64,000 nucleotides of DNA from Symsagittifera roscoffensis (taxonomy: Eukaryota; Xenacoelomorpha; Acoela; Convolutidae), in assembly GCF_963678635.1 (NCBI RefSeq), contig NC_087068.1:60514949-60578948 (forward strand), in the 5' to 3' direction. Below the pieces are notes generated by a model. It was not told where the DNA came from and did not search any database. It saw nothing but the letters and a program-made list of their open reading frames with translations. Position numbers and translations under genes: made by a program. The first letter of the stretch is position 1. Each line of letters begins with the position of its first letter. This document shows positions 11,447 to 21,570 of the stretch, in pieces.

Positions 11447-12378
11447 GCTGCCCGGTTCAACTGCTCCGTCGCCACGGCGCTTGTCGATGGTCCTGCTGTC
11501 GAAGCAGGGTTTGCTGTGGCGGGCGGATCACTCATCCTAGACACGGTCTGGGAGTTATTCCTGTTCTGGTCAACCGATCTCCCAAGTCGGCTTTCCAGCG
11601 GTTGTGTTCTGGGAGGAGGGGCAGTCCCTAACCTCTCCCTTACGTTTGAGCTCGGAGCTACGGGTGCAGCTGTAGCCGTCTCCGTTGCCAGGGGCCTTAG
11701 GCGGTTGGCAAGGGATTCGGGCACGCTTCCCCTTATTCTATCTCCCCCAGTCGAACTGGTCCAAGTCAGAGAACTGGTCGCCCTCAACTCCTGCTCCACT
11801 TCCCTCAATTGCGTCTGAAATGCGTCATTGATCCGGTGTCTCCCTTGTTGGGTATTGAAATATACCCCATCTCTGGTTAGCGCAATGTGATCAATCATGC
11901 GCAACATGTTCTCGAGACCCAGTAGTCGCAGCTCGCCAGGGTTGTTTCTCACCAGACTGCGGGTCATTTCGTTCCACAGGGTCACATTGCCATTCATAAA
12001 ATCTGCCACTAAAGTGCCCACCATCGGGTTCTGTGGTATCGTCACAGCACCATAATCCTGGTTATGTACTTCTCCTTAAGTTCGTTCAGGAGGCAGACGA
12101 ATAGAGGCTCCCACTTGCTCTCTGGAGTCACTGGGGCTCTCGAGACGTCGTTGGTCCCCAGTATTATCACCAGCGTGTCCAGGTAATCTTCACTCGTGAA
12201 CTCCATCATCTTGATTACCTGAGCCACTGAGGCTCCTCCAAAGGACAGAGCGGTAGTCTGACCATAGACGAAGATCTCATTCAAATCCCTCACCAAACTG
12301 TCTCCTACGATCAAGTGGCGATTCCCTGGGGGGAAATACTTGGTCGCTCGTAGCGGGATTCCAGCTCATATCATTTAA
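11377..12378 (-). pseudogene. element A ORF3: SGNH (GDSL-type) hydrolase domain
   Basis: Frames 12314-12042 and 12045-11377, separated by one 1-nt frameshift, carry the SGNH blocks in order. Block I is LIVGDSLVRDL, with the nucleophile Ser in GDS. Block II is SFGGASVAQVI (Gly). Block III is LVIILGTNDVSR (Gly-x-Asn-Asp). A block V-like RDGVYFNTQQGRH follows, where the catalytic His is replaced by Tyr in this copy. SGNH enzymes are serine esterases or lipases on acyl, acetyl or sugar esters. An esterase of this fold is also known in ORF1 of CR1-type LINEs. A Ser, Thr, Pro and Arg-rich tail follows (codons about 90-200 of the second frame). Upstream the domain is cut at 12378 by the duplication boundary. 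Confidence 0.75.
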
Positions 12379-12453
12379 GCATATTTCGTGAAATGGTCCA
12401 TCATTACCAGCACCTGATTATAGCCCGTTGCTGTCATGCAGATCATTTAAGCA
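12370..12453. repeat. 66 bp integrase-derived insert flanked by a 12 bp direct repeat
   Basis: Bases 12379-12444 copy part of the element's own integrase gene (same as 19691-19756). The 12-mer ATCATTTAAGCA stands on both sides, at 12370-12381 and 12442-12453. Overlaps of GCA and ATC mark the two joins. This looks like a templated insertion with target duplication inside ORF3. It is the left boundary of the 3.66 kb duplication. Confidence 0.75.
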
Positions 12454-12657
12454 GGCTCGAGGATGCTCCGCGGCCACTTGTGGGATCTAGTGACGTCCCA
12501 TCAGATTCTTTCCAATGTCCACCACACGAGACTTTTGAAAAACTCCGCCGTGCGCAGTCCCCGAGGACGCTACCGTGCAGGGTTCTCGCTCCGAACTATT
12601 GGATAAGTGATCACGACGTTGGGAAGGGACGATCCTACCCAGTGTCCGTCCAGTGGT

Positions 12658-13578
12658 TCAGTTAATCTCATCCATAGTTGATCTGGCCACTTGATTGAAT
12701 GATTCCTGGAACTGGGGAGCGAGATAGGTGTCGGAGGGGGGGGGGGGGGGGTCTGGTATCGTGTTCCTTTGATTAGAAGCAGACTGTTGTGTCTGCTGAG
12801 GAGACTCGGGCCCTCTCGGTGTACACAGCTCCTGTACTCTTGCCTTGGTGCGTGTGTCCCTGGATCCCTCTGAGGACTTCATCGTCGCCAGAACCTCCTG
12901 TGACACTTGGCTCACCTTTGCCATATACAGCTCCTTCAGGTGCTTTATCTCAACCTCCTTGTAGGCCAACTGCAGGTCCTCGTACTTCTTTTTCCATTCG
13001 TCTCTTTCTCGAGCTATCGCCCTATACTCCTGGAGTTTGGCACACAGTTCACTCTGATCTCTCTCTTTCTTCTCCAACGTCTCAATCGTCTCCGGCGTCT
13101 GTATCTCTATCTCGTTGACCCTCACTCTCTTGGGAGGAGGAGCAGCTGTTGGAGAGTCGACTGAATGTGACGGGCCTGGCCCATTACCTAGTCTTTTCGC
13201 TCCGATGAGTGGCTGCCCAGGTTGGGTCGGCAAGAGCATCTCACCTAGCCGGCGATCCCTCTGTTCACCTAATCCTGGCTCACGAGCCAGGTCGTGGCCA
13301 GACATTTCTAAACGCCGCCATCGCATCAGTCGGTTTCGACCTCTCTCGGCGGTCCCGGGCTAACGGCGGTCGGCGGTTAAGGCCAACATCAACACCACTT
13401 CGGTAGGGCGATTCCCTCGACCTCCTCGTCCTAACGCATTGAGGAGCGCGACCACAAACATCGCCAGCCCCGGGTCTTCTCGTGTGAAATCACAATCGAT
13501 CAGCCGCTGATAGATCTCCTCTAGAGTCGCTCCTAGACTCGCTGAGAGGAATTCCATTATTTCGTTCGTGTCACCCAT
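12658..13578 (-). pseudogene. element A ORF3 N-terminus with coiled coil (duplication copy 1)
   Basis: ORF3 opens on a real ATG (13578-13576). A 72-codon frame with a small helical domain (IMEFLSASLGATLEEIYQRL) is followed after a stop or shift by 13326-12658. That second part holds a Pro-rich stretch with PPPKRVRVNE (nuclear-signal-like), a coiled coil of about 80 residues rich in Glu, Lys, Arg and Leu (KKERDQSELCAKLQEY), and a Gln and Pro-rich tail. The poly-Pro (DPPPPP) is encoded by the long G-run. Element B starts ORF3 the same way, with a short helical domain and then coiled coil. The frame ends at TAA just left of 12661, probably from the rearrangement that inserted the integrase fragment. 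Confidence 0.6.
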
Positions 13579-14044
13579 TTCTTATCGTGTTGATTCTTTT
13601 CTCGTGAAGTTAATTCTGGCTCGTTTGATTCAAGGAATTCAATAAACAATCTCCGATCAATCAAGATCTAAAAAATAAGTCGCGACTTAAAACCATCATT
13701 CTTTGATTAAAACATCATTCAGATCTTTAAAACTCTTCATTGAAATTTTCTTCTCAATTCTGATTTAAAGGTTTTAGCACCAAGGTGGATCGTCCACCTG
13801 CATCTTTGCCAAGGTAGCACAAATGAGCGCTGTCACCTCGACCACCTGGAGTATTCTAGGTCTTTATAACACAAAACATAAAACATATCATAACAATAAC
13901 ATAGCACATAAACATCACACACCTACACTATCACATACGAACATAATCCCTAATAGCTAACCTAAACTTAATCCTAATCTAAAACTTGACCCTAACTCCT
14001 ATCAAGTGAACTTAATAAAAACCACTTATCGCCAAATGCAAATC
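13579..14044 (-). promoter_or_regulatory. Pol-ORF3 spacer of element A, candidate 3' splice-acceptor region
   Basis: This non-coding spacer lies between the Pol stop and the ORF3 ATG. Read on the minus strand it contains GGTGCTAAAAC (13781-13771), an 11-mer also present in element B's spacer (50506-50496), and a T-run ending in AG (ATTTTTTAG near 13670). A 7 bp perfect hairpin, AGGTGGA-TCG-TCCACCT, sits at 13783-13799. I infer that ORF3 could be expressed from a spliced or trans-spliced RNA, as is common for downstream genes in nematodes. Confidence 0.4.
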
Positions 14045-15180
14045 CTAGCATATGCTCAGATAGTATTTTTTATGTAAGTAAACCTCCATTTCAGTTTCTG
14101 AAAATATCACATGTACAATGGCGTACAACTCTCTCGGATGTATCTTTCCTCTACTTTGATCATATACTGGTAACGAGAGAGAAGTCACTCCTCTCTCAAC
14201 CAGAAAATCTCTCAGTCGAGTCAAGGCCAATACCAAGCTCTCTGGATTTACGTGTTGCCTATCAGTAGCCTTAGTAACCAATAAGCATAAATATTTCGCT
14301 GGTATCTATGATGGAACAGGGGGCAACGCTATCATCCCTCCTACACCAGGTCTCTGTTTCCATAAAAACTCTTGTATTCTCTCTTAAAGTCAGCTGCTAG
14401 TGCTGTTTCGAAGCTTACATCCGCGGTTATCGCTATAGCGAATGTACGTTCCGTAAGTATGAACTCGCTGTCCGTTACGACGATGTTGCTTGAATAATGG
14501 TTCGGTAGGTCAAAATAAGATTCAAAAATTTGTCCGAAAGCTGGTTTTTTGGCATTCTCGCCTTCCGTTTCTAGTTCTCCGGTTTCTCTTGCCGATTTGA
14601 ATTTTTTTATGATCAGGTTTTCGGTGTGGGTGAGTCCTACCCCCACTCCCCGGACAAAAATATCCATCGACGTCCCCGTCGATCGCCCAAAGTCTAGCAG
14701 ATCGAGGGTGGATTGCGGAACACATAGAGGACCATCTGGGGCGACCCAGTTGGACTCGGTATTGTCATGACTGACGTATTTGATGCCGTCTTTGTCGACG
14801 TCCTGAATCGTCAGGATTATCTTTTTTGGATCTGTCGGCAGATCATGGAGCCATTCAAGCACCCGCAAGTTCATTAGTTCTTGCTCATGAGTCTGTTCCG
14901 TTTCTGGTTCGAACTCCACTTCCGGTTCTGATCGATCGTCGATCCAATCCTGATCCATATCATTCACCAGGTCGATGTCTTCTAGCACCGCTACTTCGTC
15001 CAGTCCTACCAGCGAGTCCATCATATCACTTACAACTGTACGGATTGTATTTCTTCTTGTTTTTCCCTCTCTTGCTCTGGCGTGTTTACATGGTGAGAGG
15101 AAAATCAGGCTGTATTCCTTTGTCAATTTCGATTTGTTCCGGGCAGTCCCAGTCTTCCTCGGCATAAGGTAGAGTTTCAT
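14045..15180 (-). pseudogene. element A Pol C-terminus: acidic linker plus macro-domain-like region (copy 1)
   Basis: Frame 15180-14341 starts with an acidic linker (EPEVEFEPETEQTHEQEL), passes MDIFVRGVGVGLTHTENL and enters a globular part: NIVVTDSEFILTE, AIAITADVSFETALAADFK. A frameshift near 14360 and a stop interrupt it, and 14281-14045 completes it: LLVTKATDRQHV, LRDFLVERGVTSLSLPVY, ELYAIVHVIFSETEMEVYL. The strand and helix order and spacing fit macro domains of the OARD1/TARG1 type (ADP-ribose binding or hydrolysis). The Lys of LVTK is kept, but the loop with the catalytic Asp is not evident and the Gly-rich first loop is missing. Function is unproven; binding ADP-ribose or a nucleotide is a guess. 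Confidence 0.6.
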
Positions 15181-16102
15181 CGTCCACCTCTACTCGCTCG
15201 GTCAACTCCAGATCCAATGGTAGGTCGCAATCGTCCACCACCTCATTCCCGTCGTTTTTGTCGCGAGTACCACTTTCATTCACCTCACAAGCAGGATCCA
15301 CTATCAAATAGTCTCCCTCTTGCATGTCCGCTGGGATGCACCAGTCCTTTGACGAGGCATTTTGTGGTTTGATATTTCCGTAATGAGCTGCTCTTCCAGT
15401 GCTCAATCGATGAAAACGACCTCCTTGCTGCACATATGTTATCTGAAATTGACCTCGCCATTTCTTTAAAATTTCTTGGCTCCTTTTAGTGGAACCACTT
15501 CCTGGAACACCCAGACGTAGTCGCCAACTGAGTAGGCTTTTGCATCGGCTGTCCTTTTATCAAACCTCCCTTTTGTCTGATTTGCGCCTGTTGTGTGTGC
15601 CTCCTGCTTAAGTCTAATGACATCCGGCACATATGTTTGCGGTGCTGTTCTCTTCCCTTCATATTCAGGGTAGAACAACGTCAACAGAAGCGCTTTTTCG
15701 TGACCCATTAGCATCATGTGCGGTTTTTTCCCGTGGTGGAATGCTCCGTGCTGTTGTAGGCACCCATCACTTGCGGCAAGTGCTTGTCCCAGTCATCCAT
15801 GTAGCGTGAGCAATAGACTTTCAGCATGGATACCAGTGTGCGATTTTGCCTCTCCACTAGGCCATTCGTTTGCGGTGATAAGTGGTCGAGCGGGCCTGCG
15901 CTACCTGCGACCTTTTCATCTGCTTTGCCATTGTCCGATTGGAATGTGATGGGTAGCCATGCCTCGCTATCCACACATTTATCAAATGATCGCATGTTTC
16001 TTCCACCGATGCTGTCATGCAGGGTGCTGCCTCCGCATATTTCGTGAAATGGTCCATCATTACCAGCACCTGATTATAGCCCGTTGCTGTCATGCAGATC
16101 AT
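15086..16102 (-). pseudogene. truncated integrase, duplication copy 1
   Basis: Frames 15433-15086, 15717-15466, 15995-15714 and 16102-15857 are pieces of the integrase C-terminal half. They include the start of the catalytic core (VLVMMDHFTKYAEAAPC), QSDNGKAD with the second catalytic Asp, GLVERQNRTLVSML with the Glu, and the GPY/F-like tail (WRGQFQITYV). The zinc-finger N-terminus is missing because the duplication begins inside the gene at 16034. Compared with copy 2 it has extra single-base deletions near 15471 and 15870 that split frames left open in copy 2. It cannot encode an integrase. Confidence 0.85.
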
Positions 16103-16323
16103 TTAAGCAGGCTCGAGGATGCTCCGCGGCCACTTGTGGGATCTAGTGACGTCCCATCAGATTCTTTCCAATGTCCACCACACGAGACTTTTGAAAAACT
16201 CCGCCGTGCGCAGTCCCCGAGGACGCTACCGTGCAGGGTTCTCGCTCCGAACTATTGGATAAGTGATCACGACGTTGGGAAGGGACGATCCTACCCAGTG
16301 TCCGTCCAGTGGTTCAGTTAATC

Positions 16324-17232
16324 TCATCCATAGTTGATCTGGCCACTTGATTGAATGATTCCTGGAACTGGGGAGCGAGATAGGTGTCGGAGGGGGGGGG
16401 GGGGGTCTGGTATCGTGTTCCTTTGATTAGAAGCAGACTGTTGTGTCTGCTGAGGAGACTCGGGCCCTCTCGGTGTACACAGCTCCTGTACTCTTGCCTT
16501 GGTGCGTGTGTCCCTGGATCCCTCTGAGGACTTCATCGTCGCCAGAACCTCCTGTGACACTTGGCTCACCTTTGCCATATACAGCTCCTTCAGGTGCTTT
16601 ATCTCAACCTCCTTGTAGGCCAACTGCAGGTCCTCGTACTTCTTTTTCCATTCGTCTCTTTCTCGAGCTATCGCCCTATACTCCTGGAGTTTGGCACACA
16701 GTTCACTCTGATCTCTCTCTTTCTTCTCCAACGTCTCAATCGTCTCCGGCGTCTGTATCTCTATCTCGTTGACCCTCACTCTCTTGGGAGGAGGAGCAGC
16801 TGTTGGAGAGTCGACTGAATGTGACGGGCCTGGCCCATTACCTAGTCTTTTCGCTCCGATGAGTGGCTGCCCAGGTTGGGTCGGCAAGAGCATCTCACCT
16901 AGCCGGCGATCCCTCTGTTCACCTAATCCTGGCTCACGAGCCAGGTCGTGGCCAGACATTTCTAAACGCCGCCATCGCATCAGTCGGTTTCGACCTCTCT
17001 CGGCGGTCCCGGGCTAACGGCGGTCGGCGGTTAAGGCCAACATCAACACCACTTCGGTAGGGCGATTCCCTCGACCTCCTCGTCCTAACGCATTGAGGAG
17101 CGCGACCACAAACATCGCCAGCCCCGGGTCTTCTCGTGTGAAATCACAATCGATCAGCCGCTGATAGATCTCCTCTAGAGTCGCTCCTAGACTCGCTGAG
17201 AGGAATTCCATTATTTCGTTCGTGTCACCCAT
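16324..17232 (-). pseudogene. element A ORF3 N-terminus, duplication copy 2
   Basis: This is a near-identical repeat of 12658-13578, again starting from ATG at 17232-17230 with the coiled-coil segment in a second frame (16980-16324). The G-run is two bases shorter (G14), which changes the last residues of the frame. It runs into duplicated integrase sequence at about 16100, so it is cut off from the SGNH hydrolase part that ORF3 should continue into. Confidence 0.6.
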
Positions 17233-17698
17233 TTCTTATCGTGTTGATTCTTTTCTCGTGAAGTTAATTCTGGCTCGTTTGATTCAAGGAATTCAATAAA
17301 CAATCTCCGATCAATCAAGATCTAAAAAATAAGTCGCGACTTAAAACCATCATTCTTTGATTAAAACATCATTCAGATCTTTAAAACTCTTCATTGAAAT
17401 TTTCTTCTCAATTCTGATTTAAAGGTTTTAGCACCAAGGTGGATCGTCCACCTGCATCTTTGCCAAGGTAGCACAAATGAGCGCTGTCACCTCGACCACC
17501 TGGAGTATTCTAGGTCTTTATAACACAAAACATAAAACATATCATAACAATAACATAGCACATAAACATCACACACCTACACTATCACATACGAACATAA
17601 TCCCTAATAGCTAACCTAAACTTAATCCTAATCTAAAACTTGACCCTAACTCCTATCAAGTGAACTTAATAAAAACCACTTATCGCCAAATGCAAATC
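17233..17698 (-). other. Pol-ORF3 spacer, duplication copy 2
   Basis: This repeats 13579-14044, including GGTGCTAAAAC, the AGGTGGA/TCCACCT hairpin and the T-rich AG site. No separate gene is seen. Confidence 0.6.
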
Positions 17699-18834
17699 CT
17701 AGCATATGCTCAGATAGTATTTTTTATGTAAGTAAACCTCCATTTCAGTTTCTGAAAATATCACATGTACAATGGCGTACAACTCTCTCGGATGTAGCTT
17801 TCCTCTACTTTGATCAAATACTGGTAACGAGAGAGAAGTCACTCCTCTCTCAACCAGAAAATCTCTCAGTCGAGTCAAGGCCAATACCAAGCTCTCTGGA
17901 TTTACGTGTTGCCTATCAGTAGCCTTAGTAACCAATAAGCATAAATATTTCGCTGGTATCTATGATGGAACAGGGGGCAACGCTATCATCCCTCCTACAC
18001 CAGGTCTCTGTTTCCATAAAAACTCTTGTATTCTCTCTTAAAGTCAGCTGCTAGTGCTGTTTCGAAGCTTACATCCGCGGTTATCGCTATAGCGAATGTA
18101 CGTTCCGTAAGTATGAACTCGCTGTCCGTTACGACGATGTTGCTTGAATAATGGTTCGGTAGGTCAAAATAAGATTCAAAAATTTGTCCGAAAGCTGGTT
18201 TTTTGGCATTCTCGCCTTCCGTTTCTAGTTCTCCGGTTTCTCTTGCCGATTTGAATTTTTTTATGATCAGGTTTTCGGTGTGGGTGAGTCCTACCCCCAC
18301 TCCCCGGACAAAAATATCCATCGACGTCCCCGTCGATCGCCCAAAGTCTAGCAGATCGAGGGTGGATTGCGGAACACATAGAGGACCATCTGGGGCGACC
18401 CAGTTGGACTCGGTATTGTCATGACTGACGTATTTGATGCCGTCTTTGTCGACGTCCTGAATCGTCAGGATTATCTTTTTTGGATCTGTCGGCAGATCAT
18501 GGAGCCATTCAAGCACCCGCAAGTTCATTAGTTCTTGCTCATGAGTCTGTTCCGTTTCTGGTTCGAACTCCACTTCCGGTTCTGATCGATCGTCGATCCA
18601 ATCCTGATCCATATCATTCACCAGGTCGATGTCTTCTAGCACCGCTACTTCGTCCAGTCCTACCAGCGAGTCCATCATATCACTTACAACTGTACGGATT
18701 GTATTTCTTCTTGTTTTTCCCTCTCTTGCTCTGGCGTGTTTACATGGTGAGAGGAAAATCAGGCTGTATTCCTTTGTCAATTTCGATTTGTTCCGGGCAG
18801 TCCCAGTCTTCCTCGGCATAAGGTAGAGTTTCAT
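17699..18834 (-). pseudogene. element A Pol C-terminus with macro-domain-like region, duplication copy 2
   Basis: This has the same content as 14045-15180: acidic linker, MDIFVRGVGVG segment and macro-like fold in two frames (18834-17995 and 17935-17699). The frameshift near 18014 is shared by both copies, so it predates the duplication. The only coding differences I see are two residues in the second half (VFDQSRGKLH here against VYDQSRGKIH). This is the copy physically linked to the rest of Pol. Confidence 0.6.
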
Positions 18835-20161
18835 CGTCCACCTCTACTCGCTCGGTCAACTCCAGATCCAATGGTAGGTCGCAATCGTCCACCACCTCAT
18901 TCCCGTCGTTTTTGTCGCGAGTACCACTTTCATTCACCTCACAAGCAGGATCCACTATCAAATAGTCTCCCTCTTGCATGTCCGCTGGGATGCACCAGTC
19001 CTTTGACGAGGCATTTTGTGGTTTGATATTTCCGTAATGAGCTGCTCTTCCAGTGCTCAATCGATGAAAACGACCTCCTTGCTGCACATATGTTATCTGA
19101 AATTGACCTCGCCATTTCTTTAAAAATTTCTTGGCTCCTTTTAGTGGAACCACTTCCTGGAACACCCAGACGTAGTCGCCAACTGAGTAGGCTTTTGCAT
19201 CGGCTGTCCTTTTATCAAACCTCCCTTTTGTCTGATTTGCGCCTGTTGTGTGTGCCTCCTGCTTAAGTCTAATGACATCCGGCACATATGTTTGCGGTGC
19301 TGTTCTCTTCCCTTCATATTCAGGGTAGAACAACGTCAACAGAAGCGCTTTTTCGTGACCCATTAGCATCATGTGCGGTTTTTTCCCGTGGTGGAATGCT
19401 CCGTGCTGTTGTAGGCACCCATCACTTGCGGCAAGTGCTTGTCCCAGTCATCCATGTAGCGTGAGCAATAGACTTTCAGCATGGATACCAGTGTGCGATT
19501 TTGCCTCTCCACTAGGCCATTCGTTTGCGGGTGATAAGTGGTCGAGCGGGCCTGCGCTACCTGCGACCTTTTCATCTGCTTTGCCATTGTCCGATTGGAA
19601 TGTGATGGGTAGCCATGCCTCGCTATCCACACATTTATCAAATGATCGCATGTTTCTTCCACCGATGATGTCATGCAGGGTGCTGCCTCCGCATATTTCG
19701 TGAAATGGTCCATCATTACCAGCACCTGATTATAGCCCGTTGCTGTCATGCAGATCTTCTGATGATCAATTTGCACCACTTCGTTGAATCCCGACGACTC
19801 TATTGACTGTAGGGGGAACCTTAGTTTTCGGGGATCCTTCACCTGTTGACATGACAGGCATGCGGCGACCCACTTCTCAAAAGCCTTCTTCAATCCCGGC
19901 CATTCAAATCGTTTCTGTATCCTGTTGTCTACTTTGTCCACGCCTTGATGGCCCATCTGATCATGTGAACGAAAGAGCAACTCGGTCTGGTATAACTGTG
20001 TTATAGAGGACCTTATCTTCCTCTTTACGTTTACAGGCTACAATCCCGTCCTTGTTCAGGTATAACAAGTCTTTTCTCTTCAAGATCTTATAGCTGTCTT
20101 CTTCCAAGTCTCCCTTGTCAGGTGCTCCATTCTCGATCCATCTCTTCAGACTGCTCGTCAT
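18740..20161 (-). pseudogene. element A integrase (main copy)
   Basis: The 20161-19961 frame precedes 19980-19369 and 19372-18740. The HHCC zinc domain is intact (HDQMGH, then CLSC). The first catalytic Asp sits in VVQIDHQK. The second lies in QSDNGKA but in another frame, after a shift and a small deletion near 19570-19600. The Glu is in GLVERQNR. After a shift the tail runs openly for 210 codons and includes a GPY/F-like module (KKFLKKWRGQFQITYV, RFHRLS) followed by an acidic segment. Integrase inserts the cDNA into host DNA. The damaged core rules out activity as written. Confidence 0.85.
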
Positions 20162-20181
20162 TCTATCATTTCGTTGAACCC

Positions 20182-21232
20182 TTAGGAGATCCGACAGCCT
20201 GTCCTGGCTTTCAAATGCGTCTTTACCACGTTCATTTGCCCACTCATTATTTCCGGAGCATGAGCATCGTCCATCAACTTAACACACCATATCTTCTTCA
20301 AGGGTGTTGCTTCCTGAACGGACGGCTCCAGATTAGTACGGAGGACCGTACCGTGTGGTAGTAATCTGGTGGGGCGTTTCGAAACTGCTATCAGCTCGAG
20401 CTCATCCGCAGCATTGTCTACCACAGTGCCCTCTTCATCTGAGGTGTACCTGTCCCTGTCGAGATCCTGATGCATTTCTCGGTCCAGCCCGCGCTGCTTC
20501 CAGTCTACCAACAAGGAGTGGATCGTGATCTCCGATATATCGAAATTGGAAGTTGTTTCAGATGTGTTATCCCAGGACTGGGGCCTCGAGTCCTCACTTG
20601 AGCCGACTGATTCTCCAACATCATATTCCAAGTTGTCTGCGATGTTTCTCGACTCCCCGGACAAAACTCTGTCCCTCGGTTGCCTCGAATCCGGCTCCCC
20701 GGAAACATTCTACCCACAGTTGTCTAAACAGCCTCTCCCCGGACAAGTCGTCCTTTACGGGCTCAAAGGTGTCAGACTCCCCGGACAAGTCGTCCTTTAC
20801 GGGCTCGACGGTATCAGACTCTCCGGACAAGTCGTTCTTTACGGGCTCAAAGGTTTCAGACTCCTCGGACAAGTCGTCCTTGCCGGACTCGACGGTATCA
20901 GACTCCCCGGACATTGTCTCGTCCACGGTCGAACAATCTGAGCTCGGCTCGTATTCTTCTCTTATATCCGTGAAATGCACTTTCCTCGTGAAGCTAGATC
21001 TCGACTTGACTCTGACTTCTTCAGTGGCTTGGGCCTGATTCAGTTTCCCATGTTCAATGAACGAAGTTCTCAACAAGACCTCCTTCCGCATTGAGCCAAC
21101 CAGCTGATTGACTATCGACCTGCAATCCCGTTCAACACCTCGGCTGCGAATGGACATTGGCCTCTTCTCTGTTCTCTCAGTGACAGTCAACCGCTGCATG
21201 GTCTCCATCCACTCACGATCATGCCTATCCAA
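20182..21232 (-). pseudogene. element A Pol: long acidic linker between RNase H and integrase
   Basis: Two overlapping frames (21232-20621 and 20664-20182) encode a region much longer than the usual RNase H to integrase connection of Metaviridae. It is rich in Asp, Glu and Ser and holds the 15-residue repeats listed separately. The later part (ITIHSLLVDWKQRGLD, SKRPTRLLPHGTVLRTNL) is also partly recognisable in element B (SRKPFRELSCNSNVRTNL), so it is a family trait. I recognise no catalytic motif. It may be a spacer or a phosphorylation-prone tether. Confidence 0.55.
20736..20930 (-). repeat. 45 bp in-frame tandem repeat in element A Pol linker
   Basis: About four and a half copies of a 45 bp unit encode DDLSGESDTVEPVKD-type 15-mers with small changes (SEESETFEP, NDLSGESDT). 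The unit is Ser/Asp/Glu-rich and resembles casein-kinase-2-type phosphorylation sites. Copies differ by a few bases. Confidence 0.8.
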
Positions 21233-21570
21233 GTTCTGTCCAACAAGTCAAGGAGCTTCCCCATGACGTCCGGCACCACGTTCACCGTCCCGTTCAACAG
21301 AGCTATGCTGTTTATCCCCAGCATGGTAAGTTCTTGCTGTACCAAATTGGATCGGACTAATAGATCCAATGGAACGGGCTCGCCCCTGGCTAGAACCTTT
21401 ATCTCCGCGGCCGTCTCCACTGGAAGGTCAGGGTATCCGGGTATAGGATGCCCTGACTTGTCTAACCACCTAGTAAGTGGCAGTTTGTCGTAGGTTTCCT
21501 TGTCCAGAAGTGAAAACCCTTCTTTGATTTCCGATTGGTTAGCCTGCTTCTCTTCGAGGCGCTCATACAA
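21187..21570 (-). pseudogene. element A Pol: connection segment after RNase H
   Basis: This 127-codon frame holds EEKQANQSEIKEGFSLLDKETYDKLPLTRW cut into helical and Pro-rich pieces, for example DKLPLTRWLDKSGHPIPG. The same LPLTRWL-KSG motif is in element B at 54081-53593. It follows the RNase H end after a TAA at about 21573. It is specific to this element lineage as far as I can tell, and no enzymatic motif is seen. Confidence 0.55.

Larger units (their letters stand above)
12379..19690. repeat. 3.66 kb direct tandem duplication inside element A
   Basis: Copy 1 is 12379-16034 and copy 2 is 16035-19690 (about 3656 bp each), almost identical. Each unit holds, in sense order, the integrase C-terminal half, the macro-like domain, the spacer and the ORF3 N-terminus. 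The 66 bp integrase fragment stands at the left edge (12379), the middle (16035) and the right edge (19691), as expected if unequal exchange between the insert and its source made the duplication. Differences include G16 against G14 in the run near 12736 and 16391, single-base losses near 15471 and 15870, and a few substitutions. Confidence 0.9.

Noticed and set aside
14826-15172. Plus-strand ORFs opposite Pol (also 18480-18826, 8384-9065, 36376-37264)
   Set aside because: They are antisense shadows of real minus-strand coding sequence with skewed Ser/Pro/Leu composition and no motifs.
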